Assembly: GCF_001418105.1 (NCBI RefSeq)
Contig: NZ_LIQI01000022.1
Location: forward strand, 926,726-990,725
Length of the DNA stretch: 64,000 nucleotides
Direction of reading: 5' to 3'
Origin: Lacinutrix himadriensis
Lineage (GTDB): Bacteria > Bacteroidota > Bacteroidia > Flavobacteriales > Flavobacteriaceae
Position 1 is the stretch's first letter, and every line of letters starts with the position of its first letter. Positions 40,101-48,480 of this stretch are shown piece after piece. The notes under the pieces were generated by a model, which was not told the origin of the DNA, ran no database searches, and was given only the letters and a program-made list of their open reading frames with translations. The position numbers and the translations under genes are program-made.

Positions 40101-40727
40101 TTATTAGGTTTTAGTGATATAACCTCAGACGATTATGATTATGGATACGAAGCAAAAAATACTGATGATAATCATGATGATTTAAGCCTGTTATTAGATG
40201 GTGAATATATGTCTATACAATCGTACGGAGAAATAACACCAGATAAAGTGGTGCCTCTAGCATTAAAAACATCGGGAAATAACAGTTATAATATCAAAAT
40301 TTCAGAAATAGAAAATATAGAGGAAGGTCAAGAAATCTATTTAAGAGATAACTTAAATGATATATACTATGATTTACGTCAAGATGAAGGGTATACCTTT
40401 TTAGCAGATGAAGGAGTCTTTAATGAACGTTTCGAAATCGTATTTTCAAATCAAAGTTTGAGTGTCGATGAGGTAACTGTAAATAATAATGTAGTGCTTT
40501 ATTTTAATTCCAATCAAAATTTACTGTACGTTAAACAACTTAATGAAGATATTAAATCTTTAGTTGTGCATAATATGTTAGGTCAAAATGTCTATGCTAA
40601 AGAAGGTGTTAAAGCTTCGGAATTAGAAAATGGAATCCCACTTAAAAATACAAGTACTGGCGTGTATTTAGTTACTTTAAATACAAAGAGTAATTCATCT
40701 ATAACTAAAAAAATTATAATACAATAA
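34116..40727 (+). CDS. Giant T9SS-exported adhesin with GEVED, thrombospondin-3 and LamG domains
   Basis: 2203 residues. After the signal peptide (to about SSAQ29) come two GEVED domains (about 30-195 and 205-350, ending DVEDYTLNI and YEDYIMNI), a repeat of the form CQNITIELDSDGNATI, a fibronectin type III domain (about 505-595), a third GEVED (about 598-748), a choice-of-anchor D domain (about 755-880), calcium-binding thrombospondin type 3 repeats (for example DTDGDGVPDNIDIDDDNDG, also about 1140-1365), a LamG/concanavalin domain (about 1368-1520) and a C-terminal type A sorting domain (VVHNMLGQNVYAKEG, ending ITKKIIIQ). It is a cell-surface or secreted adhesin exported by the type IX system. 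A second T9SS gene follows 20 bases later. Confidence 0.93.
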   Translation: MKKYATLNMFSKILLSILFLFVFKVSSAQCSYNMNNLGGSDLVNWNGHYISNVTIDGDNSATGINNTNYNSRYTDYTSQSTDVTAGSTYNFSINNYKGGNTWGDVKIRIWIDYDNDGNYTQVFSNNFGQNNNNTHQVTGSFVVDAAAITGTAKLRIQAAYCSSCGNGNASVLSADGCSFTNTYRGDVEDYTLNITGGSGVSEPTYCVPDQIGNWNTYYITNVAIGAINNSSTGTGGAYQNYTALEASITSGSTVTGDVTVNISSNNANERVFVWVDFNHNGQLDDAGEEFEFGIAGTGNVVVPISINVPAGSYTGKTRMRIALISDVRANFGPCRAAYASGEYEDYIMNITPASAPPEAVCQNITIELDSDGNATINPIDVDNGSSDDIAVTNYTLDIDTFDCSDIGNNTVVLTVTDAEGQTDTCIATVTVQDYSGALVPPTFADINAYCSYTVPTPADLSYGCATTITPTSSDSRTFTSSGTITWLYDDGAGHTASATQQVNIESLVSPTNIMSSAITQTTATISWDDFLGDETYSFRYRESGSLIWTTVAVSNHTINLTGLEELTEYDVQVASTCGFSESAYSTTYNFTTQINNTACVPTSNSNGTHYITNVYLPGETTTINNTSGNDGGYGDYTATQSADLFRGQSYAMELSVSNTMASENRSGWAIYIDLNGDGDIEIGEMVWDSNGEDNSLSNVNNTFNPATITIPATAVLGNVLMRVGTRRYHFSDNPCGTTSGHYEEFEDYVVNIKNDATSQDLDVSGNNINIVSGTTTTSTDNYTHYGIYDINSGAVIRTFVLENTGIADLILQSPYVSVTGAAFSVDTQPVLTTLSPGEETTFSIAFDPDSVNTFTGLVSILSNDPDENPFTFVVEGEGAQTFPDTDGDGVPDNIDIDDDNDGLTDTYESITCASYPNATTTDLVFLNETFGAGTNRIQINGNYAGATTTYCYEDGTGSCPATYNPTSVNDGDYTVHHTITNGDGVTGDINVDISDWAEDYWYTGGDHTAGDVNGRMAIFNAAEDPGIFYSQDIIGVTTGVPIQFGFYAINLDRTNAPGVSSRNKPEVTITIYDNVGNVIASETSGLIPATSPAGDWVEVSASFISTVSQFTVVLTNSQLGGQGNDLAIDDIFVKQTLCDLDGDGVADVIDLDNDNDGIPNVVELGYVDDNFDATVYNDATNVWVDANGNGMHDAYEGLTALDSDGDGVPNHIDLDSDNDGVFDNVEYNGFGDIDINGDGVGNGSDYQDTLVNATDDDQDGDGILPSIDDNDDDTDGGFDTDHGTFSYDAPIDTDGDGIPDYLDTDSNDASNDASNGTDISETIYAALDANYDGVIDGDADADADGLLDVFDTDDNNFGSPRDLDKSYSLFFDGRNDYVEDDNVISNGNATIMAWIKSEGDNTLNTNRIVAGQKYFYLVVNDSDNSVTVMLNGSAVLTSIDLVVDAIWTHVAATTNRGETVLYVNGEAQGAPLGSGEVNEDTSNFTIGRLADTDLNYFHGEIDEVRVFNSSLTETEIQRTVYQELEETENFNQGKIIPKDISENTIGANLVRYYKMDSFKDDITDDKVTPTIDQVNGAKLYNIKKIYFQTAPLPYKTIQDGLWTAQENWEHGNVWDIDVVANNKDWSIVEINNDITTVASHTNLGLLVQDTKRFTVNDDNYINNSWYIELDGTIDLLKDSQLVQTENSDLVTSETGKILRRQEGASSYYWYNYWGSPVGNTEATTLTNNNSTSNNENNTPFKINMLKDDAGDAIEFTSSNHQTGKLSSRWMYTYENGVTYYDYATLTTNTNINSGIGYIHKGVGVAQEYVFEGKPNNGTIKVSVSDVGGSGSVPGVSKTEYLFGNPYASAIDVYKFIDDNAAVLEGSIQLWQQWAGTSHVTTEYEGGYAQVNKTGSVRAYQFVGGEGENNGSQDGTKTPSRYLAVAQGFMAEIKNSGSVVFNNSQRVFIKEADADGSSSNGSVFFRTTEGVSSTSTMRKIRLEFNALDGQETRRELLLGFSDITSDDYDYGYEAKNTDDNHDDLSLLLDGEYMSIQSYGEITPDKVVPLALKTSGNNSYNIKISEIENIEEGQEIYLRDNLNDIYYDLRQDEGYTFLADEGVFNERFEIVFSNQSLSVDEVTVNNNVVLYFNSNQNLLYVKQLNEDIKSLVVHNMLGQNVYAKEGVKASELENGIPLKNTSTGVYLVTLNTKSNSSITKKIIIQ

Positions 40728-40747
40728 CCCCCTAATCTATATTTTTA

Positions 40748-43678
40748 ATGAAAAGAACTTTACCCTTTTTAATGATGTTATTTACTTGCGTTATGTATGC
40801 GCAAGGACCAATGATTCCACTGACTTCTTCGGTAACTAGTGGTTCCGATTGGACAACAACAAATTTAACAGCAGATTTAGCTTTTAACTTTCCTTGGGAA
40901 ATAACCTATGCGCCTGATGGAAACTTATGGTTAACAGAACGTGTAGGTGAAAAAATTGTTAGAATTGGTACTTCTGGTGGTACAATAACTACCATGATAG
41001 ATTTGAGTACTAAGGTAGAATACTCTAAACAAGGAGGTTTAATGGGAATGGCTATTCATCCTGCATTATTCACCAACCCTGCTACCACTACAAATAATTA
41101 TGTATATGTAGCATATACGTATGCAGATAATGGTTTAAAATTAAGAATCGCAAGATTGGTTTATGATAACAGTACTGGAACCTTGACTGAAGATACTAGT
41201 TTAAATGCAAATGGATCTATTTTAGAAGGGTTACCAGGTAGTGGAGATCATAACTCTGGAAGACTTATTATTGGGCCAGATTTAAAAATATACTATACTA
41301 TTGGGGATCAAGGAGCAAATCAATTTGATTATTCTTGTAATCCTAACTTAGCACAAGTCTTACCAACATCTCCAACAGATTATGATAATTATCCAGGTAA
41401 AACATTACGAATTAGTTTAGATGGTTCCATTCCTTCCGATAACCCAGTTTTAAATGGCGTACAAAGTCATGTATATAGTTACGGACATAGAAATGCGCAA
41501 GGAATTATTTTTGCTCAAGATGGTACGTTATATAATTCAGAACATGGAGCAAAAGTGGATGATGAAATAAATGTAGTTGAAAGTGGAAAAAATTATGGTT
41601 GGCCAGAAATAGCTGGATATTATGATAATATGGCATATAGCTATTGCAACTGGTCTTCTTTAGGAAATGCTTGTAATGCAGGAGATTTTAGTGATCATAA
41701 CTGTCCGTCAGGAGCAGATACTGCAACAGAATATGAATCGTATCCAACAGCAGGAGACGTACCTGCAAATTTTCAGCCGCCAATAGGAACCTATGGAGGT
41801 ACCGTATCAACAGATCCTCCTGGAGGTTGGTTCACATGGCCAAGTGTAGCACCTTCCAGTATTGATATCCATGAGGCTGGGAATATTCCAGGCTGGGGAA
41901 GATCTCTATTAGTGCCAACTTTAAAAAAGGGAACTATTTATAGAGCGAAATTAACTTCAGATGGAAATGATATTGTAGGAGATGATGATCCAGGTTCTAT
42001 TGACGGTTATGAAGAATTTCATTCTTCTAATGATAGATATAGAGACGTTGCAATTTCTCCAGATGGGTTAACCATTTATGCGGTTACAGATAATAGCGGA
42101 GGTACTTCTGGTCCATCTTCAGGAACAGGTGTTTCTATTGAAAATGGTGGAACTATCGTTAAAATGGAATATGTTGGGGCATTAGTTACTAATCCTCCTG
42201 TTGCAAACTGTCAAGACATAACAGTTACTTTAGACGCAGATGGAAATGCAACAATTACTCCTGCAGATATAGATAATGCTTCAACTTTTGGTGCAGCTGG
42301 TGCAGCAACTACCGATAGCTTAGTTATAAACTTAGATACTTTTAACTGTTCACATACAGATAGTATACAAACAGTTTGGTTAACGGTTACCGATGCTGAT
42401 GGTAATGAAAGTAAATGTTCTTCTACCGTTACAGTGCAGCCTAATGCTAACCCAAGCCCTTTTACTGCTCCAATATTAGAAGATGTAATAAGTAATTGTG
42501 AAATTACTGTGCAAGCTCCAACTTTAATTAATAATGCTTGTGCAGAAATTACAGCAACCACAACTGATAATACTACCTATACTGCTGGACAAAGTGGAAC
42601 AATTATATGGATGTTTAATGATGGTACAAATACGGATACTGCAACTCAAAATGTTAGCGTTAATGCATTAACGGTACCAACAAATATCTCAGTAAATCCA
42701 GGATCTACTTCTGCAGATGTCTCTTGGGACAATATAGATGATGTTACATTTAATGTTAGATATCGTGAGGTGTCTGGTACATGGACTACTATCACTTCTG
42801 CTATTAATGCAACAACAATTACTGGTTTAAATTTGGCAACAGATTATGAGTTAGAGATTAGTAGTGATTGTGGTACTTCACAATCTGCTTATAGTAATAC
42901 CGTGTTTTTTACTACTGTTGCAGTTACCTATTGTGATGCAAGAGGAAATGATAACGGACAAATAAATAATGTGCAAATCAACGGAGAAATGGGAACATTT
43001 ATTAGTAATTCTTCTAGTGCAAATGAAGATTATACTGATTTTACATCCATTTCACCTGTAAGTTTAGAAGCTGGCTATGGTTATTCTCTATCAGTATCTA
43101 CAAGTTATACCAATGCAATAGGAATTGTTGTATGGATAGATTTTAATCAAGATGGAGATTTTGAAGATACCAACGAAAAAGTTTGGGAGCATGCATCTAA
43201 TAATTTATATGGTAGTAGCCCTAATAACGAAACAATAACAGTTCCTATTAGTGCATTACCAGGAAATACTAGAATGCGTATTGCATCTAGACAATACTGG
43301 ATTCCTTCTGGTGATAATGGTCATGAATCTTGTGGAAATATGATTAATAACGCTTCCGATGGTGAAGTAGAAGATTATACCGTATACATTATTAATAGTA
43401 CCTTGTCTACTCCAGATAATAGCTTGGCAGCGATTTCGGTATATCCAAATCCAGTAAAAGATAATGTAGTTGTTAAATTGCCTTCCGCTTTTAATTATCA
43501 AGAATTAACGGTAACATTATTCGATTTACAAGGTAGAATTATTCGTCGTAAAACAGTAACTAATTCACAAAGTGAAATCCGTTTTAATGCTTTAGGAGAA
43601 TTAAGTAATGGTGTTTATTTTATGAGAATTACAGAAGGAAGTAAAACTTTAATATCTAAGAAACTTATAAAAATTTAA
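40748..43678 (+). CDS. Glucose/sorbosone dehydrogenase-type (PQQ) protein with GEVED and T9SS sorting domain
   Basis: 976 residues. Signal peptide (to about MYAQ19), then a six-bladed propeller of the GSDH family (about 35-475). It has the motifs FPWEITYAPDGNLWLTERVG, GSGDHNSGRLIIGPD (catalytic His region), YSYGHRNAQGI and NSEHGAKVDDEINVVESGKN. Next come a CQDITVTLDADGNATITPAD repeat also found in the upstream protein, a fibronectin-like domain (about 640-725), a GEVED domain (about 735-880, VEDYTVYI) and a type A sorting tail (LFDLQGRIIRRKTV, ending SKKLIKI). It probably oxidises a sugar at the cell surface with PQQ. It is co-transcribed with the giant adhesin and followed by a strong terminator. 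Confidence 0.93.
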   Translation: MKRTLPFLMMLFTCVMYAQGPMIPLTSSVTSGSDWTTTNLTADLAFNFPWEITYAPDGNLWLTERVGEKIVRIGTSGGTITTMIDLSTKVEYSKQGGLMGMAIHPALFTNPATTTNNYVYVAYTYADNGLKLRIARLVYDNSTGTLTEDTSLNANGSILEGLPGSGDHNSGRLIIGPDLKIYYTIGDQGANQFDYSCNPNLAQVLPTSPTDYDNYPGKTLRISLDGSIPSDNPVLNGVQSHVYSYGHRNAQGIIFAQDGTLYNSEHGAKVDDEINVVESGKNYGWPEIAGYYDNMAYSYCNWSSLGNACNAGDFSDHNCPSGADTATEYESYPTAGDVPANFQPPIGTYGGTVSTDPPGGWFTWPSVAPSSIDIHEAGNIPGWGRSLLVPTLKKGTIYRAKLTSDGNDIVGDDDPGSIDGYEEFHSSNDRYRDVAISPDGLTIYAVTDNSGGTSGPSSGTGVSIENGGTIVKMEYVGALVTNPPVANCQDITVTLDADGNATITPADIDNASTFGAAGAATTDSLVINLDTFNCSHTDSIQTVWLTVTDADGNESKCSSTVTVQPNANPSPFTAPILEDVISNCEITVQAPTLINNACAEITATTTDNTTYTAGQSGTIIWMFNDGTNTDTATQNVSVNALTVPTNISVNPGSTSADVSWDNIDDVTFNVRYREVSGTWTTITSAINATTITGLNLATDYELEISSDCGTSQSAYSNTVFFTTVAVTYCDARGNDNGQINNVQINGEMGTFISNSSSANEDYTDFTSISPVSLEAGYGYSLSVSTSYTNAIGIVVWIDFNQDGDFEDTNEKVWEHASNNLYGSSPNNETITVPISALPGNTRMRIASRQYWIPSGDNGHESCGNMINNASDGEVEDYTVYIINSTLSTPDNSLAAISVYPNPVKDNVVVKLPSAFNYQELTVTLFDLQGRIIRRKTVTNSQSEIRFNALGELSNGVYFMRITEGSKTLISKKLIKI

Positions 43679-43693
43679 GTACTTTAAAATACG

Positions 43694-43733
43694 AAAAAGA
43701 AAAGCCTCTGAAATTTCAGAGGCTTTTCTTTTT
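43694..43733. terminator. Perfect 40-base palindromic terminator
   Basis: The 20-base left arm (43694-43713) is exactly complementary to the right arm (43714-43733), with core GCCTCTGAAATTTCAGAGGC and flanking A and T tracts. It follows the sugar dehydrogenase stop by 15 bases. Confidence 0.9.
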
Positions 43734-43795
43734 TATAAACTTAACAAATTCACTGAAATTCATTAATTTCGCAACTCTTAAAAGTAAACGATATA

Positions 43796-46700
43796 ATGAG
43801 CACGACATTTCCTGAATATAAAGGACTTAACTTACCAAAAGTTGCAGACGAAATCTTAAGCTATTGGCAAGAAAATAACATCTTCGAAAAAAGTGTAACC
43901 ACTAGAGAAGGTGCAGAACCTTATGTGTTTTTTGAAGGACCTCCTTCGGCAAACGGATACCTGGTGTACACCACGTATTAGCTCGTTCTATTAAAGATAT
44001 TTTTCCGCGTTACAAAACCATGAAAGGGTATCAAGTAAAGCGTAAAGCTGGTTGGGATACACATGGTTTACCAATAGAACTTGGTGTAGAAAAAGAATTA
44101 GGGATTACGAAAGAAGATATTGGTAAAACTATTTCTGTCGAAGATTACAACGCAGCATGTCGTAAAGCCGTAATGCGTTATACCGATATTTGGCATGACC
44201 TTACCAATAAAATGGGGTATTGGGTAAATATGGACGATCCATATATTACGTACGAACCGAAATACATGGAAACGGTTTGGTGGTTGCTTAAAGAGATTTA
44301 TTCTAAGAACTTGATGTATAAAGGCTATACCATTCAGCCGTATTCGCCAAAAGCAGGAACCGGACTTAGCTCGCATGAGGTAAATCAACCTGGTGCATAT
44401 CAAGATGTAACAGACACAACCATTGTTGCGCAGTTTAAAGCATTAGAAGAAACATTGCCAGATTTTTTACAAAACGAAGGGGATATTTATTTCATGGCTT
44501 GGACTACAACACCATGGACATTACCAAGTAATACCGCATTAACCGTTGGTCCGAAAATAGATTATGTTTTAGTAGAAACGTATAATCAATATACTTTTGA
44601 GCCAATAAATGTAGTGTTAGCAAAAGCTTTAGTAAATAAGCAGTTTGCAGGAAAAAACAATGTACAGGTACAAACAAAACCAGAATTATTAGACTATAAA
44701 TCTGGAGATAAAAAAATACCATATTACGTAGTAAAAGAATTTATAGGGAAAGATTTAGTCGGAATTAAATACGAACAATTATTACCGTATGCCTTACCAA
44801 ACGATAATCCGCAAGATGCTTTTAGAATTATTGCTGGAGATTTTGTTACGACCGAAGATGGTACAGGAATCGTACATACAGCACCAACTTTTGGAGCAGA
44901 TGATGCATTAGTTGCTAAGCAAGCAACACCAGAAATTCCACCGTTATTAGTAAAAGATGAAAATGACAACTTAGTACCACTTGTAGATTTACAAGGTCGT
45001 TTCCGTCCAGAAATGGGTGAGTATGCTGGCAAGTATGTGAAAAACGAATATTATAACGATGGTGAAGCTCCAGAACGTTCTATCGATGTGGAGTTAGCGA
45101 TTAAATTAAAAGAAGAAAATAGAGCTTTTAAAGTTGAAAAATATAAGCATAGCTATCCACATTGCTGGCGTACAGATAAACCAATTCTATATTACCCATT
45201 AGATTCTTGGTTTATTAAAATCACCGATGTAAAAGGTAGAATGCATGAGTTAAATACAACCATTAACTGGAAACCAAAATCGACTGGAGAAGGTCGTTTT
45301 GGAAACTGGATTGCAAATGCAAACGATTGGAATTTATCGCGTTCTCGTTATTGGGGAATTCCATTACCAATCTGGAGAACAGAAGATGGTAAGGAAGAAA
45401 TATGCGTTGGTTCTGTTGGTGAATTAAAAGCAGAAATGGCAAAAGCCGTTACCGCTGGTGTTATGCAGGCAGCTATTTACGAAGATTTTGAAGTTGGAAA
45501 CAACTCCGAAGAAAACTACGCTAAAATAGATTTACATAAAAATATTGTAGACGAAATTGTATTAGTTTCCCCAAGCGGACAACCAATGAAACGTGAAAGC
45601 GATTTAATAGATGTTTGGTTTGATTCTGGTTCTATGCCGTATGCACAATGGCATTACCCTTTTGAAAATAAAGAGAAAATTGATAATAACGAATCCTTTC
45701 CAGCAGATTTTATTGCAGAAGGAGTAGATCAAACACGTGGTTGGTTCTATACCTTGCATGCTATTGCAACAATGGTTTTCGATTCTGTAGCGTATAAAAA
45801 CGTAGTTTCTAACGGATTGGTTTTAGATAAAAACGGACAAAAAATGTCGAAGCGTTTAGGAAACGCAACAGATCCTTTTGAAACATTGTCTACTTACGGC
45901 GCAGATGCTACGCGTTGGTACATGATTGCAAATGCAAATCCTTGGGATAATTTAAAGTTTGATGTCGATGGGATTGAAGAGGTGAAACGTAAATTCTTCG
46001 GAACACTATATAACACTTATTCTTTCTTTACCTTATATACAAATATTGATAAGTTTAGTTATGCGGAAGCAGATATTCCGTTAAACGAAAGACCAGAAAT
46101 TGATCGTTGGATTCTTTCCGAATTAAATACCTTAATTCAGAAAGTAGACGATTTCTATGCCGCTTACGAACCAACAAAGGCTGCAAGAGCAATTTCAGAA
46201 TTTACACAAGAATATTTAAGTAACTGGTATGTGCGTTTAAGCAGAAGACGTTTCTGGAAAGGCGATTACCAAACCGATAAAATTTCGGCTTACCAAACTT
46301 TATATACCTGTATGTTAACCATAGCGAAACTTGGCGCGCCAATTGCACCATTTTTCATGGATAAACTTTACCTAGACTTAACAAAAACAACACAAACAGA
46401 AACGTTTGAAAGTGTACATTTGGCAGAGTTTCCAGTAAGTGATGCCTCTTTTATAGATACATCTTTAGAGCGTAAAATGGAAGCAGCGCAAACTATATCA
46501 TCGTTAGTGTTATCGTTAAGAGCTAAAGAAAAAATTAAAGTACGTCAGCCATTGCAAAAAATTATGATTCCTGTAGATTCTGCGGAACAAAAGGAAGAGA
46601 TTTTAGCCGTTGCCGATTTAATAAAACATGAAGTAAACATTAAAGACATTGAGCTTTTAGAGGATGCTTCCGATATATTAGTGAAGCAAATAAAGCCTAA

Positions 46701-47202
46701 TTTTAAAACCTTAGGACCTCGTTTTGGTAAGGATATGAAAGCGATTGCTGGAGAAATTCAGAAGTTTACAGCAGAAGACATAAAAAAAATCGAGCAAAAC
46801 GGTGTTTTAGATGTTGAAGTAAACGAAAAAAGTATTACTTTAGAACTCAGTGATGTGGAAATAACATCGCAAGATATTGAAGGTTGGCTTGTAGCAAATG
46901 AAGGAAACTTAACCGTTGCTTTAGATGTTACTATAACCGAAGAATTACGTAAAGAAGGAATTGCCAGAGAACTCGTTAATCGCATTCAAAACTTACGTAA
47001 AGATTCTGGGTTTGAAGTTACAGATCGAATAGATGTGAAGATTCAAAAAGACGACCAAATTGTTAAGGCTGTAGAAACTAATATCGCGTATATTAAAGCG
47101 GAAACCTTAACCGAAACCTTAGAGATTGTAGAACAAATAGATAATGGAATAGAAATTGCATTTGATGCTATAAACACCAAATTATTTATTACAAAACATT
47201 AA
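43796..47202 (+). pseudogene. ileS: Isoleucyl-tRNA synthetase with a one-base frameshift
   Basis: Two frames together give a full-length IleRS of about 1135 residues. The first frame (43796-43981) encodes MSTTFPEYKGLNLPKVADE through FEGPPSANG and then goes out of frame. The second frame carries PGVHHVLARSIKDIFPRYK onward (in-frame from 43960) to the end, including KMSKRLGN and the tRNA-binding C-terminus. One T is missing near 43957-43959: GGATACCTGG should read GGATTACCTGG to give NGLPGVHH. The break falls in the HIGH-type ATP-binding motif of an essential gene, so either the sequence carries an error or another ileS copy exists. The next gene starts 4 bases after the stop. Confidence 0.93.
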
Positions 47203-47206
47203 AATT

Positions 47207-47587
47207 ATGGCAGGAGACATAAGTGTAAGATATAACGATAGCGATTTAGCAGAATTTAAAACGTTAATTCAAGAGAAAATTGAAAAATCAAAACACGATT
47301 TAGAGCTTATTAAAAGCGCGTATATGAATGATCTTGGTAATGGTACAGAAGATACCTCACCAACTTTTAAAGCTTTTGATGAAGGTAGTGCTGTTATGAG
47401 TAAAGAGTCTAACTCACAACTTGCTATTAGACAAGAGAAATTTATTCGCGATTTAAAAAATGCGCTTATCAGAATTGAAAATAAAACTTATGGTGTGTGT
47501 CGTGTTACCAAAAAACTGATTGCTAAAGAACGTTTAAAATTAGTACCTCATGCTACTTTAAGTATTGAAGCTAAAAACATGCAGTAA
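47207..47587 (+). CDS. TraR/DksA-family protein lacking the zinc-finger cysteines
   Basis: 126 residues. The coiled-coil N-terminal part carries acidic residues, and the C-terminal globular part has the family sequence YGVCRVTKKLIAKERLKLVP. Only one cysteine (Cys98) remains of the four zinc ligands, as in other Bacteroidota members. DksA-like proteins bind RNA polymerase in the secondary channel and adjust transcription during stress together with ppGpp. It is directly behind ileS and probably co-transcribed with it and, by read-through, with lspA. Confidence 0.88.
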   Translation: MAGDISVRYNDSDLAEFKTLIQEKIEKSKHDLELIKSAYMNDLGNGTEDTSPTFKAFDEGSAVMSKESNSQLAIRQEKFIRDLKNALIRIENKTYGVCRVTKKLIAKERLKLVPHATLSIEAKNMQ

Positions 47588-47588
47588 C

Positions 47589-47608
47589 ATTCCTACAAAG
47601 GCAGGAAT
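47589..47608. repeat. ATTCCT/AGGAAT intergenic palindrome
   Basis: ATTCCT, eight bases, AGGAAT, just after the DksA-like gene stop. It resembles a widespread flavobacterial intergenic palindrome of the form ATTCCTGC...GCAGGAAT. The family assignment is from general pattern memory. Confidence 0.4.
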
Positions 47609-47637
47609 CTCATTATAAAGAGATTTTTAACTATACT

Positions 47638-47667
47638 AAAACGCTTCAATTTCTTTGAGGCGTTTTT
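47638..47667 (+). terminator. Terminator after the DksA-like gene
   Basis: AAAACGCTTCAA pairs with TTGAGGCGTTTT (one G.T pair) around a 5-base loop, followed by a T run. Confidence 0.8.
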
Positions 47668-47683
47668 ATTTATATCACCTTTT

Positions 47684-47730
47684 ATCCTTCCAGACTAACC
47701 TGCACCGAGCGTAGTCTAAGTGAAGCATCT
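47684..47730. repeat. Degenerate flavobacterial intergenic repeat (first of two flanking the 47738 gene)
   Basis: The stretch CACCGAGCGTAGTCTAAGTG belongs to the widespread pattern CACC-GAGC-GTAGTC-GAGGTG found between flavobacterial genes. A related element follows the next gene at 48390. No ORF or motif is seen in it. Assignment is by pattern memory. Confidence 0.35.
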
Positions 47731-47737
47731 TAATGCA

Positions 47738-48358
47738 ATGAAACACAGTATTTACATATTTCTCTTTTGTTTTACCTATATGTTGCATGCGCAAAACATT
47801 CACGAAAAAACATTTTCAGAAGGGGATATTTCAACCATTAGTATTAATGGTAAAAATGTATTTAAAATTACTGTGGATGCAAAACCGGTGCATGAAATTA
47901 CAGTACATTCTCGAGTAGAAGGAGAAAATAACGAAAACATCGTTTTAGTCACCGAAACGAAAAACAGCAATTTATATATAGCCATAAAACAGCAACCTTT
48001 ATTTGTAGATGCAAACGATAAGTTAAGTGCGCACAAGGTAATCTCTGTTGAAATTAATCTAGTGATACCAGAGTATTTAAGTATGGGTATTAATTTATAT
48101 GAAAGTGATTTAATTGTAAACGGAAATTATAAAAGTGTAAGCGTGAATTCCGATAGTGGTAATTGTTTTTTTAATGCGTTTTATGGGGATGCAAAAATAT
48201 ACACAAGAGATGGAAATATTGCTGTACAAACCAACAAAGCGAATATTAGTGCTACTTCTAAAAATGGAGATATTAAACAAGAAGAAATAGATTCTGGGAG
48301 TCATGAAATAATAATTAAAACCATAAACGGAAACGTTACAGTATCTAAAAGTCAATAA
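47738..48358 (+). CDS. Secreted DUF4097-like (head-GIN/adhesin-type) beta-helix protein
   Basis: 206 residues from the ATG at 47738. A GTG 18 bases upstream would extend the frame but leads into the intergenic repeat. Signal peptide MKHSIYIFLFCFTYMLHAQ. The remainder consists of short strands with regular NGD- or SDSGN-type turns (VNSDSGNCFFNAF, TRDGNIAVQTNKANISATSK, NGDIKQEEIDSGSHEI), typical of DUF4097/head-GIN proteins that form right-handed beta-helices in the envelope. The role is unknown. Intergenic repeats flank it on both sides. Confidence 0.75.
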   Translation: MKHSIYIFLFCFTYMLHAQNIHEKTFSEGDISTISINGKNVFKITVDAKPVHEITVHSRVEGENNENIVLVTETKNSNLYIAIKQQPLFVDANDKLSAHKVISVEINLVIPEYLSMGINLYESDLIVNGNYKSVSVNSDSGNCFFNAFYGDAKIYTRDGNIAVQTNKANISATSKNGDIKQEEIDSGSHEIIIKTINGNVTVSKSQ

Positions 48359-48389
48359 TATTCCTATTTTTGCAATCATTGCTATTAAC

Positions 48390-48470
48390 TGAATGTCACC
48401 TTGAGCATAGCCAAGAACAAAATATATTTTGTTTGTAGGTAGCTAGCAAAGCTAGTCGAAAGGTCTTATT
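48390..48470. repeat. Degenerate flavobacterial intergenic repeat with inner palindromes
   Basis: Starts TGTCACCTTGAGC and ends GTCGAAAGGTCTT, the arms of the common TGTCACCCTGAGC...GTCGAAGGGT repeat. Between them lie two further palindromes, AACAAAATATATTTTGTT and TAGCTAGCAAAGCTA. It precedes lspA by about 10 bases. Confidence 0.45.
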
Positions 48471-48480
48471 TTCAAACTAA

